Shown one piece after another: positions 34,263 to 43,380 of a stretch of DNA of 64,000 bases. The stretch is from NCBI GenBank assembly GCA_018240785.1, contig JAFEFC010000003.1:62001-126000 (forward strand), read 5' to 3'. This stretch comes from Pseudomonadota bacterium (GTDB lineage: Bacteria > Pseudomonadota > Gammaproteobacteria > Burkholderiales > Rhodocyclaceae). The stretch's first letter is position 1; each line of letters starts with the position of its first letter. The position numbers were made by a program, and so were the translations under genes. The notes beneath the pieces were generated by a model. The model worked only from the letters and a program-made list of their open reading frames with translations, was not told the origin of the DNA and made no database searches.

Positions 34263-36821
34263 TCAGCGGACGCGCTGCAGGCGCATCGCGTTGAGCACCA
34301 CCAGCAATGAACTCGCGGCCATGCCGATACCCGCCATCCACGGCGTCACCAGGCCCGCCATGGCGAGCGGCACGGACGTGATGTTGTACGCGAATGACCA
34401 CCACAGGTTCTGGCGAATGATGCGCAGCGTCATCCGCGCCGTCTCGATCCCCCGGCCGAGACTTCCCAGGTTCTCGTTGAGAAGCACGATGTCGGCCTGG
34501 TTGCGCGCAAGGTCGGTGCCGCCGCCCATGGCGATCGACACGTGCGCCTGTGCCAGCACCGGCGCATCGTTGACGCCGTCTCCCACCATCGCCACCACCG
34601 CTGCGGGATCCTGTTGCAGTGCAACGATACGGCCCTGCTTGTCCTGCGGCGTGAGCCCACCGTGCGCCTCGCCGACACCCAGCGCCGCCGCTACCGCGTC
34701 CACCACCACAGGCGTATCACCGGACAGCATGGTGGTGCGGATGCCGTCCGCCTTCAGTCCGGCGATGAAGGCGCCAGCCTCGGCACGCGGCAAGTCCCCC
34801 AGGCGGAACAATGCCAGCCAGCCCTCACGCGCGCCGAGCGCCACCACCGTCCCGCCGCCCTGCTCGAAACGCGCCAGCGACTCGGGCAGAGCGAGCGCCG
34901 CACTGGCGGCGACGAAAGCGGGGCGACCGATCCACACGCTGCGGCCGTCGACCTCGCCCTCCATCCCCTGCCCCGTCTGCGCCCGCACGCCCAGCACCAT
35001 CGGCAAGGCCAGCCCCCCCGCCGCTTCACGCAGGCCCGCCGCCACCGGATGCTCCGAGCCCTGCTCGATGGCGGCCGCGAGAGCGAGCACCGCGTCGGCC
35101 GAAAGGTCGCCGAGCGGGCTGACTTCCTCGAGCTTCATGCGCCCGTAGGTCAGGGTGCCGGTCTTGTCGAGTACCATGTGGTTGATGCGCGCAAGCGTCT
35201 CGATCGCGTGGCCTCGCGTCACCAGCACGCCCATGCGGGCCAGCACGTCCGTCGCCACCGTCAATGCCGTGGGCGTCGCCAGCGATAGCGCGCAAGGGCA
35301 GGCGACGACGAGAACCGAGACGAACACCCACAGCGCACGCTGGGGATCGATGAAATACCACGCCACGCCAGTCACGCCCGCCAGCGCCAGCAAGGCGATG
35401 ATGAAGACCACCGCGACGCGGTCGGCCAGCGTGGCGACGCGAGGCTTGTCGGTCGCAGCGCGTTCCATCAGCCGGCGGATCGCGGCGAGCCGCGTCGCGT
35501 CGCCCACCTGTTCGACGCGGTATACGAGCGGGCTCGACACGTTGATGCTGCCGCCGGTCAGCGCCGCGCCGACGCCCTTGGGCACGGGTCGGCTCTCGCC
35601 GGTGAGCAGCGCCTCGTTGACCTCGCCGCGGCCGGAGATCACCACACCGTCGGCCGCGACGGTCTCGCCCGGCCGCACCCGCAGCACGTCACCCGGCAAC
35701 AGTTGCGACACCGGCACCCGCTCGGCCTCGGGCGCCGGCCACGCTGCCAGGCGCTCGGCAAAAGCCGGCAGCACCTTGCCCAGCTCCTCCACGCCACGCA
35801 CCGCCTTCTGGCGCGCAAGCATCTCGAGGTAGCGCCCGCCCAGCAGGAAGAAGACGAACATCGTGACCGAGTCGAAGTACACCTCCGGCCCGCCAGTGAG
35901 CGTGGCCCACAGGCTGGCGAGAAAGGCACTGCCGACCCCGAGCGCGACCGGCACGTCCATGCCGAGCCGGCGCAGCTTCACGTCGCGCCAGGCGCGCTGA
36001 AAGAACGGCGCCGCCGAATACAGCACCACCGGCAGCGTCAGCAGCAGGCTCGCCCAGCGCAGCAGCAGCTCGATGTCCCAGGTCATCTCGCCTTCACGCG
36101 CGACGTACACGGGGAAGGCGTACATCATGACCTGCATCATGCCGAAGCCGGCGACGAACACCCGCCACAGCATCGAACGCCGTTCCTTGTGCGCGATCTG
36201 CTCCGAGCGTTCGGCGTCGTAGGGGTAGGCCCGGTAGCCGATCGCCTGCACCGCCGCCAGGATGTCGGACAGCTTGATGCGGCGCTCGTCCCAGCGCACC
36301 CGCGCGCGGCGCGTGGCGTAGTTGATCTGGATCGCGGACACGCCGGGCTGGCGCGCAACATGTTGTTCGTTGAGCCACACGCAGGCCGCGCAGGTGATCC
36401 CCTCGAGGATCAGCGATGCCTCGCGTTCATGTTCTCCCACCGGACGCACGAAGCTCTTCTGGAAATCCGGATGGTCGAACAGGCCCAGCTCCTGCAGTTC
36501 CGCCGGCAAGGCCTCGCGCCGCGTCTCGGGCATGGCGTCGCGATGGCGGTAATAGTCGACGAGACCGCTGTCGACGATGGACTGCGCGACCGCTTCGCAG
36601 CCGACGCAGCACATGCGGCGATCACGGCCGTCGATGCGGACGTAGTGGCGGCTGTCAGGCGGGATGGGAAGCCCGCAGTGATAGCAGTCGGTTTCCGCCG
36701 CTGTATCCTCGGACAAGGGAGCGGCAGCTTCGGCAGGCGGCAGTTCGGCTGGATTCATCGACGACGACGGAAAGCCGCCCCGGATGGCAGAGCCAACCGG
36801 GGCGGTCGAAACGGACGCCAT
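34263..36821 (-). CDS. ccoI: P1B-type ATPase CcoI (FixI) for cbb3 oxidase
   Basis: This copper-transporting ATPase, up to 852 residues, supplies Cu to cbb3 oxidase. It has an N-terminal Cys-rich segment (CYHCGLPIP, MCCVGCEAV) typical of FixI, an HMA domain with GITCAACVW, the TGES loop, CPC in VVACPCALSLATPTAL, DKTGTLT, the EHPVAAG nucleotide motif, and GDGVNDAP. It lies immediately upstream of ccoS. The start at 36821 has no clear ribosome site; a Met at 36758 (22 codons shorter) is equally possible. No FNR box was seen upstream. Confidence 0.95.
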   Translation of the reverse strand: MASVSTAPVGSAIRGGFPSSSMNPAELPPAEAAAPLSEDTAAETDCYHCGLPIPPDSRHYVRIDGRDRRMCCVGCEAVAQSIVDSGLVDYYRHRDAMPETRREALPAELQELGLFDHPDFQKSFVRPVGEHEREASLILEGITCAACVWLNEQHVARQPGVSAIQINYATRRARVRWDERRIKLSDILAAVQAIGYRAYPYDAERSEQIAHKERRSMLWRVFVAGFGMMQVMMYAFPVYVAREGEMTWDIELLLRWASLLLTLPVVLYSAAPFFQRAWRDVKLRRLGMDVPVALGVGSAFLASLWATLTGGPEVYFDSVTMFVFFLLGGRYLEMLARQKAVRGVEELGKVLPAFAERLAAWPAPEAERVPVSQLLPGDVLRVRPGETVAADGVVISGRGEVNEALLTGESRPVPKGVGAALTGGSINVSSPLVYRVEQVGDATRLAAIRRLMERAATDKPRVATLADRVAVVFIIALLALAGVTGVAWYFIDPQRALWVFVSVLVVACPCALSLATPTALTVATDVLARMGVLVTRGHAIETLARINHMVLDKTGTLTYGRMKLEEVSPLGDLSADAVLALAAAIEQGSEHPVAAGLREAAGGLALPMVLGVRAQTGQGMEGEVDGRSVWIGRPAFVAASAALALPESLARFEQGGGTVVALGAREGWLALFRLGDLPRAEAGAFIAGLKADGIRTTMLSGDTPVVVDAVAAALGVGEAHGGLTPQDKQGRIVALQQDPAAVVAMVGDGVNDAPVLAQAHVSIAMGGGTDLARNQADIVLLNENLGSLGRGIETARMTLRIIRQNLWWSFAYNITSVPLAMAGLVTPWMAGIGMAASSLLVVLNAMRLQRVR

Positions 36822-36929
36822 CTTTTAGCACAATTCCGGCAGACCGGCTATTGCACCGCAGCACGCCTCTCGGCAGGCCAGCGCAGCCCATCGCGCACGT
36901 GCCTGCCGCTTGCAGCCCCCTTCGCGGGA

Positions 36930-37697
36930 CTACTTCGCGGCCATGCGGATCGCGCCATCGAGGCGGATCACTTCGCCATTGAGATAGCCGTTCTCGAGGA
37001 TGTGGCGCACCAGCGCGGCAAACTCCGCCGGCTTGCCCATGCGAGACGGGAAAGGCACCGTCTTGCCGAGCGAATCCTGCACGTCCTGAGGCATGCCCAT
37101 CAGCATCGGTGTTTCCATGATGCCGGGAGCGATGGTCATCACGCGGACGCCGAAGCGCGCCAGCTCACGCGCCACCGGCAGCGTCAAGCCGACCACGCCC
37201 GCCTTGGAGGCGGCGTAGCCCGCCTGGCCCACCTGTCCGTCGAACGCGGCGATCGAAGCGGTATTGACGATCACACCGCGCTCGCCGTCGGCGTTGGGTG
37301 CCGCCTTGCTCATCACGTCGGCAGCCAGGCGCAGCATGTTGAAGGTGCCGATCAGGTTGATGCCGACGGTGCGCGCGAAGGATTCCAGCCGGTGCGGCGC
37401 ATCACGGCCGACCACCTTCTCCGCCGGGGCGACACCGGCGCAGCTCACCAGCCCGTTCAACCCGCCGAAGCGCGACATCGCGGTGTCGATCGCCGCCTTC
37501 GCGCTCGCCTCGTCGGTCACGTCGGTGGCCACGAACACCGCCAACTTGCCCAGCTCAGCCGCCATGGCGTCGCCGGCCTCGCGATTCACGTCGGCCAGCA
37601 CCACGCGGCCACCACATTCCACCAGCATGCGGGCCGTCGCTGCACCCAGCCCGGATCCGCCACCCGTCACCACGAAAACGCTGTTTTCAATCTTCAT
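36930..37697 (-). CDS. Short-chain dehydrogenase, type II 3-hydroxyacyl-CoA dehydrogenase-like
   Basis: This 255-residue SDR enzyme has the NAD-binding TGGGSGLG (11-18), the catalytic Ser148, Tyr161 and Lys165 (YAASK), and the [10 protein letters not shown] and [12 protein letters not shown] segments. These resemble HSD17B10-type 3-hydroxy-2-methylbutyryl/3-hydroxyacyl-CoA dehydrogenases, which oxidise 3-hydroxyacyl-CoA with NAD in beta-oxidation or branched-chain degradation. A symmetric element lies upstream at 37761-37778. It follows the MFS gene on the same strand. Confidence 0.85.
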   Translation of the reverse strand: MKIENSVFVVTGGGSGLGAATARMLVECGGRVVLADVNREAGDAMAAELGKLAVFVATDVTDEASAKAAIDTAMSRFGGLNGLVSCAGVAPAEKVVGRDAPHRLESFARTVGINLIGTFNMLRLAADVMSKAAPNADGERGVIVNTASIAAFDGQVGQAGYAASKAGVVGLTLPVARELARFGVRVMTIAPGIMETPMLMGMPQDVQDSLGKTVPFPSRMGKPAEFAALVRHILENGYLNGEVIRLDGAIRMAAK

Positions 37698-37760
37698 CGC
37701 AAGACTCTCCTCTCTCCCGTCCGCCCAAGGCGGCGAACGTCAAGGCGCGAACATATTTCC

Positions 37761-37778
37761 CGTTAACGTAAACGTCAA
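37761..37778 (-). promoter_or_regulatory. Candidate operator upstream of the SDR gene
   Basis: CGTTAACGTAAACGTCAA contains CGTTAACG and a TTGACGTTTACG run on the opposite strand. It resembles operators of MerR-family regulators of branched-chain and fatty-acid degradation (LiuR type). The match is from memory of the motif, so confidence is modest. Confidence 0.35.
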
Positions 37779-37802
37779 CCTTCATCTTGCTGCCATACCG
37801 CC

Positions 37803-39050
37803 TCAATGGAACGATCGCAGGCGCGGCACCAGCCTCAAGCTCCACAAGAAGAACGCGCCGAGCAGCACGCCTTCGACCAGCACCGCCGCCTGAACGCCGA
37901 TGCGCGCGGCGAGCAGGCCTGCCAACAGGCCACCGATCGCATCCAGCCCGAAGCGCGTCGAACTGAAGAACGAGACGACGCGCCCCCGAAGGTGGTCCGG
38001 CGCCGCGCCCTGCAGCAGCATGTTGACGCCGACATTGCACACCGAGATGCCGAAGCCCACGCCGGCCATCGCGGCCAGTGCCAGCGGCAGATGGCGGTTG
38101 TAGGAGAAGAGGAGCAGCGAGATCGCGCCCAGGCCCGCGCCACCGACCACCACCCGCACCAGGCTCTTCAGGCGCTTGCGCGTGGCGAGAAAGATCGTGC
38201 CGAGAAAGGCGCCAGCGCCGGCCGCGCCCCACAGCCACCCCAGCATGCGCGCATCCCCGGCGAAGACTTCCCTGGCGAACACCGGCAGCAGCACCGCGTA
38301 GCTCGATGCGGTGATGTTCACCACCGCGAGGATCAGGATCTGCATGCGAGCCGGATATTCCGTCCACACATAGCGCAGGCCTTCGCGGAACACTTCGCCG
38401 ATCGACCCGGCGGCGCGGGGCGGCGGAGCCACGCGAATGCACGCCACGCCGACCGCCAGTGCGGTGAACGACAGCGCATTGATGGCGAAACAGGCCGCCT
38501 CCGATGTCAGCCCCAGCAACAAGCCTGCGAGCGGGGGACCGATGAAGCGCCCCGAATTGAACAGCATCGCGTTGAGCGCCAGCGCGTTGGGCAAGTCGTC
38601 GCGCCGATCCACGAAGGCGCCGATCTGCGACTGCCGCAGCGGCGTATCGAAGGCATTGAGCACGCCGAGCACAAGCGACATGACGATGATGAGCCGCGGG
38701 CCGATCGCATCGAGGGCAGTCAGCAGCGCCAGGCTGCCCGCCTGCAGGGCCAGCAGTCCCTGCACCAGGATCAGCAGGCGGCGCTTGTCGTGGCGGTCGA
38801 TCCACGCGCCGGCCAGCGGCCCGATGAAGAGGATGGGAAGCAGCGCCGCGAAGGTGGTGATGCCCAGCAGCGCCACCGAGCCGGTCAGACGGTAGACGAG
38901 CCAGGACAGTGCCACCTGCTGAACCCACGACCCCAGCACCGACACGCCCTGCCCGATGAAGTAGAAACGGAAGTTGCGATGCGCCAGGGCGCGGACCGGT
39001 GCCGGCCACGGACGCGATACGCCTTGCCCGGCCGCATTCCCGGACGTCAC
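37803..39050 (-). CDS. MFS transporter (EntS-like)
   Basis: This 415-residue inner-membrane carrier has about twelve spans and belongs to the MFS_3/EntS-like group. Typical parts are NFRFYFIGQGVSVLGSWVQQVALSWLVY, the GAWIDRHDKRR loop between helices 2 and 3, NALALNAMLFNSGRFIGPPLAG, and the DHLRGRVVSFFSSTRFG cytosolic loop. The substrate is unknown; relatives export siderophores or drugs. It starts 37 bases after gcvR-like coding sequence ends. Confidence 0.87.
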   Translation of the reverse strand: MTSGNAAGQGVSRPWPAPVRALAHRNFRFYFIGQGVSVLGSWVQQVALSWLVYRLTGSVALLGITTFAALLPILFIGPLAGAWIDRHDKRRLLILVQGLLALQAGSLALLTALDAIGPRLIIVMSLVLGVLNAFDTPLRQSQIGAFVDRRDDLPNALALNAMLFNSGRFIGPPLAGLLLGLTSEAACFAINALSFTALAVGVACIRVAPPPRAAGSIGEVFREGLRYVWTEYPARMQILILAVVNITASSYAVLLPVFAREVFAGDARMLGWLWGAAGAGAFLGTIFLATRKRLKSLVRVVVGGAGLGAISLLLFSYNRHLPLALAAMAGVGFGISVCNVGVNMLLQGAAPDHLRGRVVSFFSSTRFGLDAIGGLLAGLLAARIGVQAAVLVEGVLLGAFFLWSLRLVPRLRSFH

Positions 39051-39087
39051 GCGCTTGCTCCCCGGCTCCGCGCGCCTGCCCTGCGCT

Positions 39088-39621
39088 TCACCACGCGGCC
39101 GAATTGTCGTTCAGGTTCAGATCGACCATCAGCTCGTTGGCGAGCGCTTCGAGGTCTGTGCGCAGCGCGTCCAGCGACACCGCCTCCGGCACATCGAGCA
39201 CAGCCGTCGCGCGGAACAGCGATTCGCTCGACATCGGCGCACTCTCGCAGGCGGTCTCGAATTCCTCGATGCTGACGCCGTGACGCGCCAGCACCGCCGA
39301 GATGTCGCGCACGATGCCCGGGCGGTCGTGGCCGACCAGTTCCAGGCGTGTGATGCGCCGCGCCGCTTGCGCACGCGCTCCAGCGCCGCGCTCGATGATC
39401 ACCTGCAGGCCTTCCGCCTCGAGTTCGCGAAGCGAGACCTCGAGCTGCGCAGCGTCGCGCTCTTCCACCTCGAGGCGCACGACCCCGGCGAACTGCCCCG
39501 CCAACTGCGCCAGCCGGCTCTCCAGCCAGTTCGCACCGAGGGCGCTCGCGCGCGCGGCAACGGCGCTGACCAGGCCCGGCCGGTCACGGCCGATCAGGGT
39601 GAGCACGAGCGATGTCTTCAT
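39088..39621 (-). CDS. GcvR-like tandem ACT-domain protein
   Basis: This 177-residue protein has two ACT domains, beginning MKTSLVLTLIGRDRPGLVSAVA and RITRLELVGHDRPGIVRDISAVL. The architecture matches glycine cleavage repressor-type proteins, which regulate by binding amino acids and a partner regulator. No DNA-binding domain is present. The start at 39621 begins the first ACT strand; the in-frame Met 21 codons earlier is not favoured. It is the last core-type gene before the accessory region. Confidence 0.85.
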   Translation of the reverse strand: MKTSLVLTLIGRDRPGLVSAVAARASALGANWLESRLAQLAGQFAGVVRLEVEERDAAQLEVSLRELEAEGLQVIIERGAGARAQAARRITRLELVGHDRPGIVRDISAVLARHGVSIEEFETACESAPMSSESLFRATAVLDVPEAVSLDALRTDLEALANELMVDLNLNDNSAAW

Positions 39622-39684
39622 GAGGAATTCCTTTGCTATGGCGACGGGGCTTCGATCGTACTGCGAACCGCAGCGCGCAGCCAT

Positions 39685-40923
39685 TCACAGCGTCAGCGAC
39701 ACGCCCTTGGGATGGCAGGCCTCGTAACCGCGTGTCTGCTGGTCGCCCGCATCGGCCCAGCGCGAGGTGGTGGAGGTGAGATAGTTGAAATGCAGTCGCG
39801 GCCGCCCGCGCGCGGTGTGGCCGGCGAGCACCAGCTCGACGGCACGCGCGTGCGGGTGACGGAACACTGCGCCACTGGTCGAGATCAAGTAGTTCTGGCA
39901 GCTCAACTTCTGCAGCAGCGTCGGCGTGATGTTGGCAACGCTGCCATGGTGCGGCAGCTTGAAACCGTCCAGCGCCAGCCGCTGCGGGCCGCCTTGCAGC
40001 AGGCGCACGACAGAGGCCTCGATCACCGCAGGCCACGCGTCGCCGGCCAGCAGCAGGCGCACTTCGGGGGCATCCTTCGGATACTCCAGCAGCAGCGCGA
40101 TGCTGCTGCCGTTGGCAAGACTGCCATCGCCACCGAAAGGCGCATCGCCGCCGGGCTCGCTCTCGCCGCCGCCCAGCGTATCCTGCGGACCGCCGGCAAC
40201 ATCCCGATCGTGCATGTCGGGCAACTCGAAACGCCCTTCGCCACCTCGCTCTTCGCCGCCCTCCTCCGGAACCTCGCCGCTGGCGCCGCCGAGCACATCG
40301 CCCAGCGGCCGCAGCGTGCGCGACTCAGCCAGCTTGCGCCGTAGCGCGTCGACGTCGCCCGAGGCCATCCGCGCCGCGCGCAGTTCGTCGGCCCAGCCGT
40401 CCTTCAGCGCCAGCAGACGCTCATGATCGGGGGACAACAGCGTCAGGCGGCACTCACCCGGCAGCTCGACCACCGGCAGGTCGCCGCGGCGCCGGTCGAT
40501 GGCGGCCAGGCCTTCAGGCAGGCCGGCATTCCACACGCGGGTGCCGGTGCGCCTTTCGTAATCGGCGATGAGAACGCCCAGCATCTCTCCCTGCAAGGCA
40601 CCGAGCGGCGCACCCGCCGGATCCGGGATCTTGTTCAGTTGCTCGCGCCCATTGAACCAGATGCGGTCGAACACGCAGCCGAGCGCTTCCGCGTCCTGCA
40701 GCAGGCGGACGACACCTTCGATGTGATCGCCGTCGATGTGGGTGATCACCAGCAGGTCGAAGCGCCTCTCCCGGGCCGGCAGGTGCAGGATGCGCTCGCG
40801 CAGCGCCGCATAGGTCTGCGCCGGGCCGCCGTCGATCAGGATGCGATGAATCCCGCTGCCGGCGCCGTACTCGATCCACAGGCAATCGCCGTGCGCCACC
40901 GGCAGCATCTCGATGCGCAACAT
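39685..40923 (-). CDS. Metallo-beta-lactamase-fold hydrolase paired with a CHAT protein
   Basis: This 412-residue protein has the ComEC-like MBL fold: THIDGDHIEG (metal-binding HxDGDH at 62-67), a late GDAWPAV and LPHHGSVANITPTLL. An unusual Gly/Glu-rich insert (about residues 225-275, EEGGEERGGEG and similar) interrupts the domain. There is no signal peptide or membrane span, so it is a stand-alone cytosolic hydrolase, perhaps acting on nucleic acid or a nucleotide. The start has GGAGGTG at ideal distance. It starts 33 bases after the CHAT gene and is surely co-transcribed with it. Confidence 0.8.
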   Translation of the reverse strand: MLRIEMLPVAHGDCLWIEYGAGSGIHRILIDGGPAQTYAALRERILHLPARERRFDLLVITHIDGDHIEGVVRLLQDAEALGCVFDRIWFNGREQLNKIPDPAGAPLGALQGEMLGVLIADYERRTGTRVWNAGLPEGLAAIDRRRGDLPVVELPGECRLTLLSPDHERLLALKDGWADELRAARMASGDVDALRRKLAESRTLRPLGDVLGGASGEVPEEGGEERGGEGRFELPDMHDRDVAGGPQDTLGGGESEPGGDAPFGGDGSLANGSSIALLLEYPKDAPEVRLLLAGDAWPAVIEASVVRLLQGGPQRLALDGFKLPHHGSVANITPTLLQKLSCQNYLISTSGAVFRHPHARAVELVLAGHTARGRPRLHFNYLTSTTSRWADAGDQQTRGYEACHPKGVSLTL

Positions 40924-40956
40924 GAAGCACCTCCGCAAGAGCAATGACCGGGATCT

Positions 40957-43275
40957 TCAGGGCCCGGTCGACCCGTCGCATGCGGTGCCCGGCAACGCGC
41001 GCGGCGTCAGACGCCATTCGGCATCGCCCTGTGCGACCAGGCACAGCGCCATCAGGTAACCGCGCGCCAGCATGCGACGTCGGAGACGGCGCATGACGGT
41101 GCCGAAATCGGCTTGCGGGTCGTCCACCGCCGCGAGCTCTGCCACCAGCTCGCGCGCCAGCGGCGCGGCATGACGGCCGAGGATCTGCGCCAGCGTGCCG
41201 AGCACGATCGCCGCGTGCTGTTGCTGGATACGCCGGGTGATCTGCACGTACCCTGTCTCCGTCTGCGCACCCGTCTGGCAGCCCAGCAACAGGACGATGG
41301 GCCCGGGGTCGCGCGCATCAGGGTTGACGCAGTCGCGACCGATCTGCGCATGGCTGAGCTTGCCGTGATCCTCATCCTGCGCCGGGTCACCGATCTCGAG
41401 GTAATCGAGCGCCGCCTGCACGCCATGGTGAGGCAGCACCACCAGCAGGGGCGGATGGCTCCTGAGCGCCGCTCGCCACTGCAGCCAGTCTTCGGCGACG
41501 AGCAGATGACCGGTGCAGCGCTGCAGCGCCTCGCAGGTAGCGCTCCGCTCGTCTTCCGGCACCAGGTGGCTGCTGGCGAAGACCACTGCGTCGATGGGCG
41601 GCAAGGCGCGCCGCGTGCCGCGCGGCACGGACGCTTCGCGCCCGTCGCCCGACGCGACGCGTTCGATGATCTTGCGCAGCGACCAGAAACCATAGGGACA
41701 GATCACCGGCGCCGCGCTGCGCTCCTCGTCGGCTGCCGGCAGCGCACAGACCGGGCAACCGCCTTCGCCCGAGCGCAGCGCAGCCAGGCCGGGCTGGCAC
41801 AGGGGCGCATCGCGCAGCGGGTAACCGCGGTCGTAGACGAACTCCAGCGGAACATCGTTGGCCGCGTCGAGGTTCAGCACCTGGATGCGCTCGCCCGGAT
41901 CGGTGAAGCCCTGGTCGCAAAGCTGGTTGTAGAGCCCCGCGCCATGGCGCGCCATGTCCCGCAGCAGGCTGCGCACGTCGGGGTCGTCGGCATCGAGCCG
42001 GTCTTCGCCACCCTGGGCCGCCTGCCGGCGCACCACCAGTTTCTCGGTCGAGAACAGCGTGTCGTTCAGCCAGCGGATCGCCACGGCAGCATCGTCCAGA
42101 TCGAACCCGCGACCGCCCTCGCCACCGAACACGCGCAAGGCCGGCGGCGCCGCCCGCGCATCGCCCGCCGGCGCGCGGTCGTCGCCATGGACGAAGATGG
42201 CATCCACCGGCTGGCTGTCGGCGACCTCGACGACCTCGCGCCGGCTCGCCTGCACCCGCACCTGGACCTGATGATGTGCCTCCTCGGGCTCGCCCGGCGC
42301 CAGCGCGAAGGCCTCCACCCGCACCACCTCGTAGGCCCGGCCACGGTAGCGGAAGACAATTTCGGCGCTCACGAAGCGCTCGCCTTCGGGCACGCTCAGC
42401 CGCAAGTCGCAGTCGCCGCTGCGGGCGCTGCGTTCGGCGGGCAGGATCAGCCGCTTCGCGTCGCGCTGATCGTTCCAGTACAACTCGGCGGTCAGTTCCA
42501 GTCCTTCGGGAGGAATGTCCACGCGCGGGATCGCCTCGTTCGCCACGGCGGCCGCCTCGTCCCGGAGGCCGATCCAGCAGCGGACGACGTTGTCGGCGCC
42601 GGTCACGAAACTGCGCCGCGCCTTTCCCGCCTGCAGGATCAGTGCATTGACGCGGCGCAACTCCTCATCGCCGGCCGCCGCCCCCGCAGGCTGCGGCGCC
42701 GGCGGCGGGCTCGCGCGAGGATGCGCTGCCGCAGGGCGAGCGTCCCTGCCGGCAGCGCGCGGCGCCGGTGCATCGAGATCGGCCGCAATGCTCCCGGCGG
42801 ACACGTGCCCGCTGACCCCGACATGGCGCATGCGCGCCTCATGCGACACATCCTCAGGAAGGCCGAGTGTTGCCTCGCGCTCCCGCGCACGAAATGCATC
42901 CAGGCCGTCTGCGGGCAACTCGTTGAAGTCGCCGCCGAGCGCCGGCTCGCCAGGCCCGGCCACGTCAACGCGAATGCCCGCCAGCAGATCACGGTCGGGC
43001 TCGTCCTCATCCGCGGCAAGGCGCTGCAAGTCCCTGCGCAGGGATTTCACCGGCACCTTGAGCGCGGCGGCGAGCGCCTGACGCCGCGCCGGCGAGCCTG
43101 CCGGCTGGTTGGCGATCAATTCCCACAATGCCCGTGCCAGCCAACTCCACGCCGAGCGGCCAAGCGGCAGCGCCACGGCCCGCGCCAGCAAGGCCGATCG
43201 CACCTGCGCGTCAGGCGCTGCGGTGCCCAGATCCAGCTTGCGGACAAGTTCCTCGACTTCTATGAGCTTCGCCAT
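40957..43275 (-). CDS. CHAT-domain (caspase-like) protease protein
   Basis: This 772-residue protein carries a C-terminal CHAT peptidase domain: the His motif LLVVLPHHG (His616-His617) and the Cys motif VLLLGCQTG (Cys666) form the expected dyad. The N-terminal about 100 residues are helical (VEELVRKLDLGTAAPDAQVRSALL). A low-complexity Pro/Ala linker (about 170-210) and a beta-sandwich-like segment (LELTAELYWNDQRDAKRLI) follow. CHAT proteases are cell-death or immune effectors in several bacterial conflict systems and are usually switched by a partner. The only partner here is the MBL-fold protein 33 bases downstream. A CxxC pair (GGCPVCAL, about residues 505-510) may bind zinc. Confidence 0.8.
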   Translation of the reverse strand: MAKLIEVEELVRKLDLGTAAPDAQVRSALLARAVALPLGRSAWSWLARALWELIANQPAGSPARRQALAAALKVPVKSLRRDLQRLAADEDEPDRDLLAGIRVDVAGPGEPALGGDFNELPADGLDAFRAREREATLGLPEDVSHEARMRHVGVSGHVSAGSIAADLDAPAPRAAGRDARPAAAHPRASPPPAPQPAGAAAGDEELRRVNALILQAGKARRSFVTGADNVVRCWIGLRDEAAAVANEAIPRVDIPPEGLELTAELYWNDQRDAKRLILPAERSARSGDCDLRLSVPEGERFVSAEIVFRYRGRAYEVVRVEAFALAPGEPEEAHHQVQVRVQASRREVVEVADSQPVDAIFVHGDDRAPAGDARAAPPALRVFGGEGGRGFDLDDAAVAIRWLNDTLFSTEKLVVRRQAAQGGEDRLDADDPDVRSLLRDMARHGAGLYNQLCDQGFTDPGERIQVLNLDAANDVPLEFVYDRGYPLRDAPLCQPGLAALRSGEGGCPVCALPAADEERSAAPVICPYGFWSLRKIIERVASGDGREASVPRGTRRALPPIDAVVFASSHLVPEDERSATCEALQRCTGHLLVAEDWLQWRAALRSHPPLLVVLPHHGVQAALDYLEIGDPAQDEDHGKLSHAQIGRDCVNPDARDPGPIVLLLGCQTGAQTETGYVQITRRIQQQHAAIVLGTLAQILGRHAAPLARELVAELAAVDDPQADFGTVMRRLRRRMLARGYLMALCLVAQGDAEWRLTPRALPGTACDGSTGP

Positions 43276-43380
43276 CGCCCCTCCCGGCGTCCACCATCAC
43301 GTTCGCATTCGCTGGTGTCGCTTGAACTTTAGGCAATCCGGGCATGAACTCAACCGCCTTGCGTCAGACGTTTCGCAGCG

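Noticed and set aside
37687-39009. Alternative 440-codon minus-strand frame over the MFS gene
   Set aside because: It lacks membrane segments and overlaps the MFS frame, which has twelve clear helices and family motifs.
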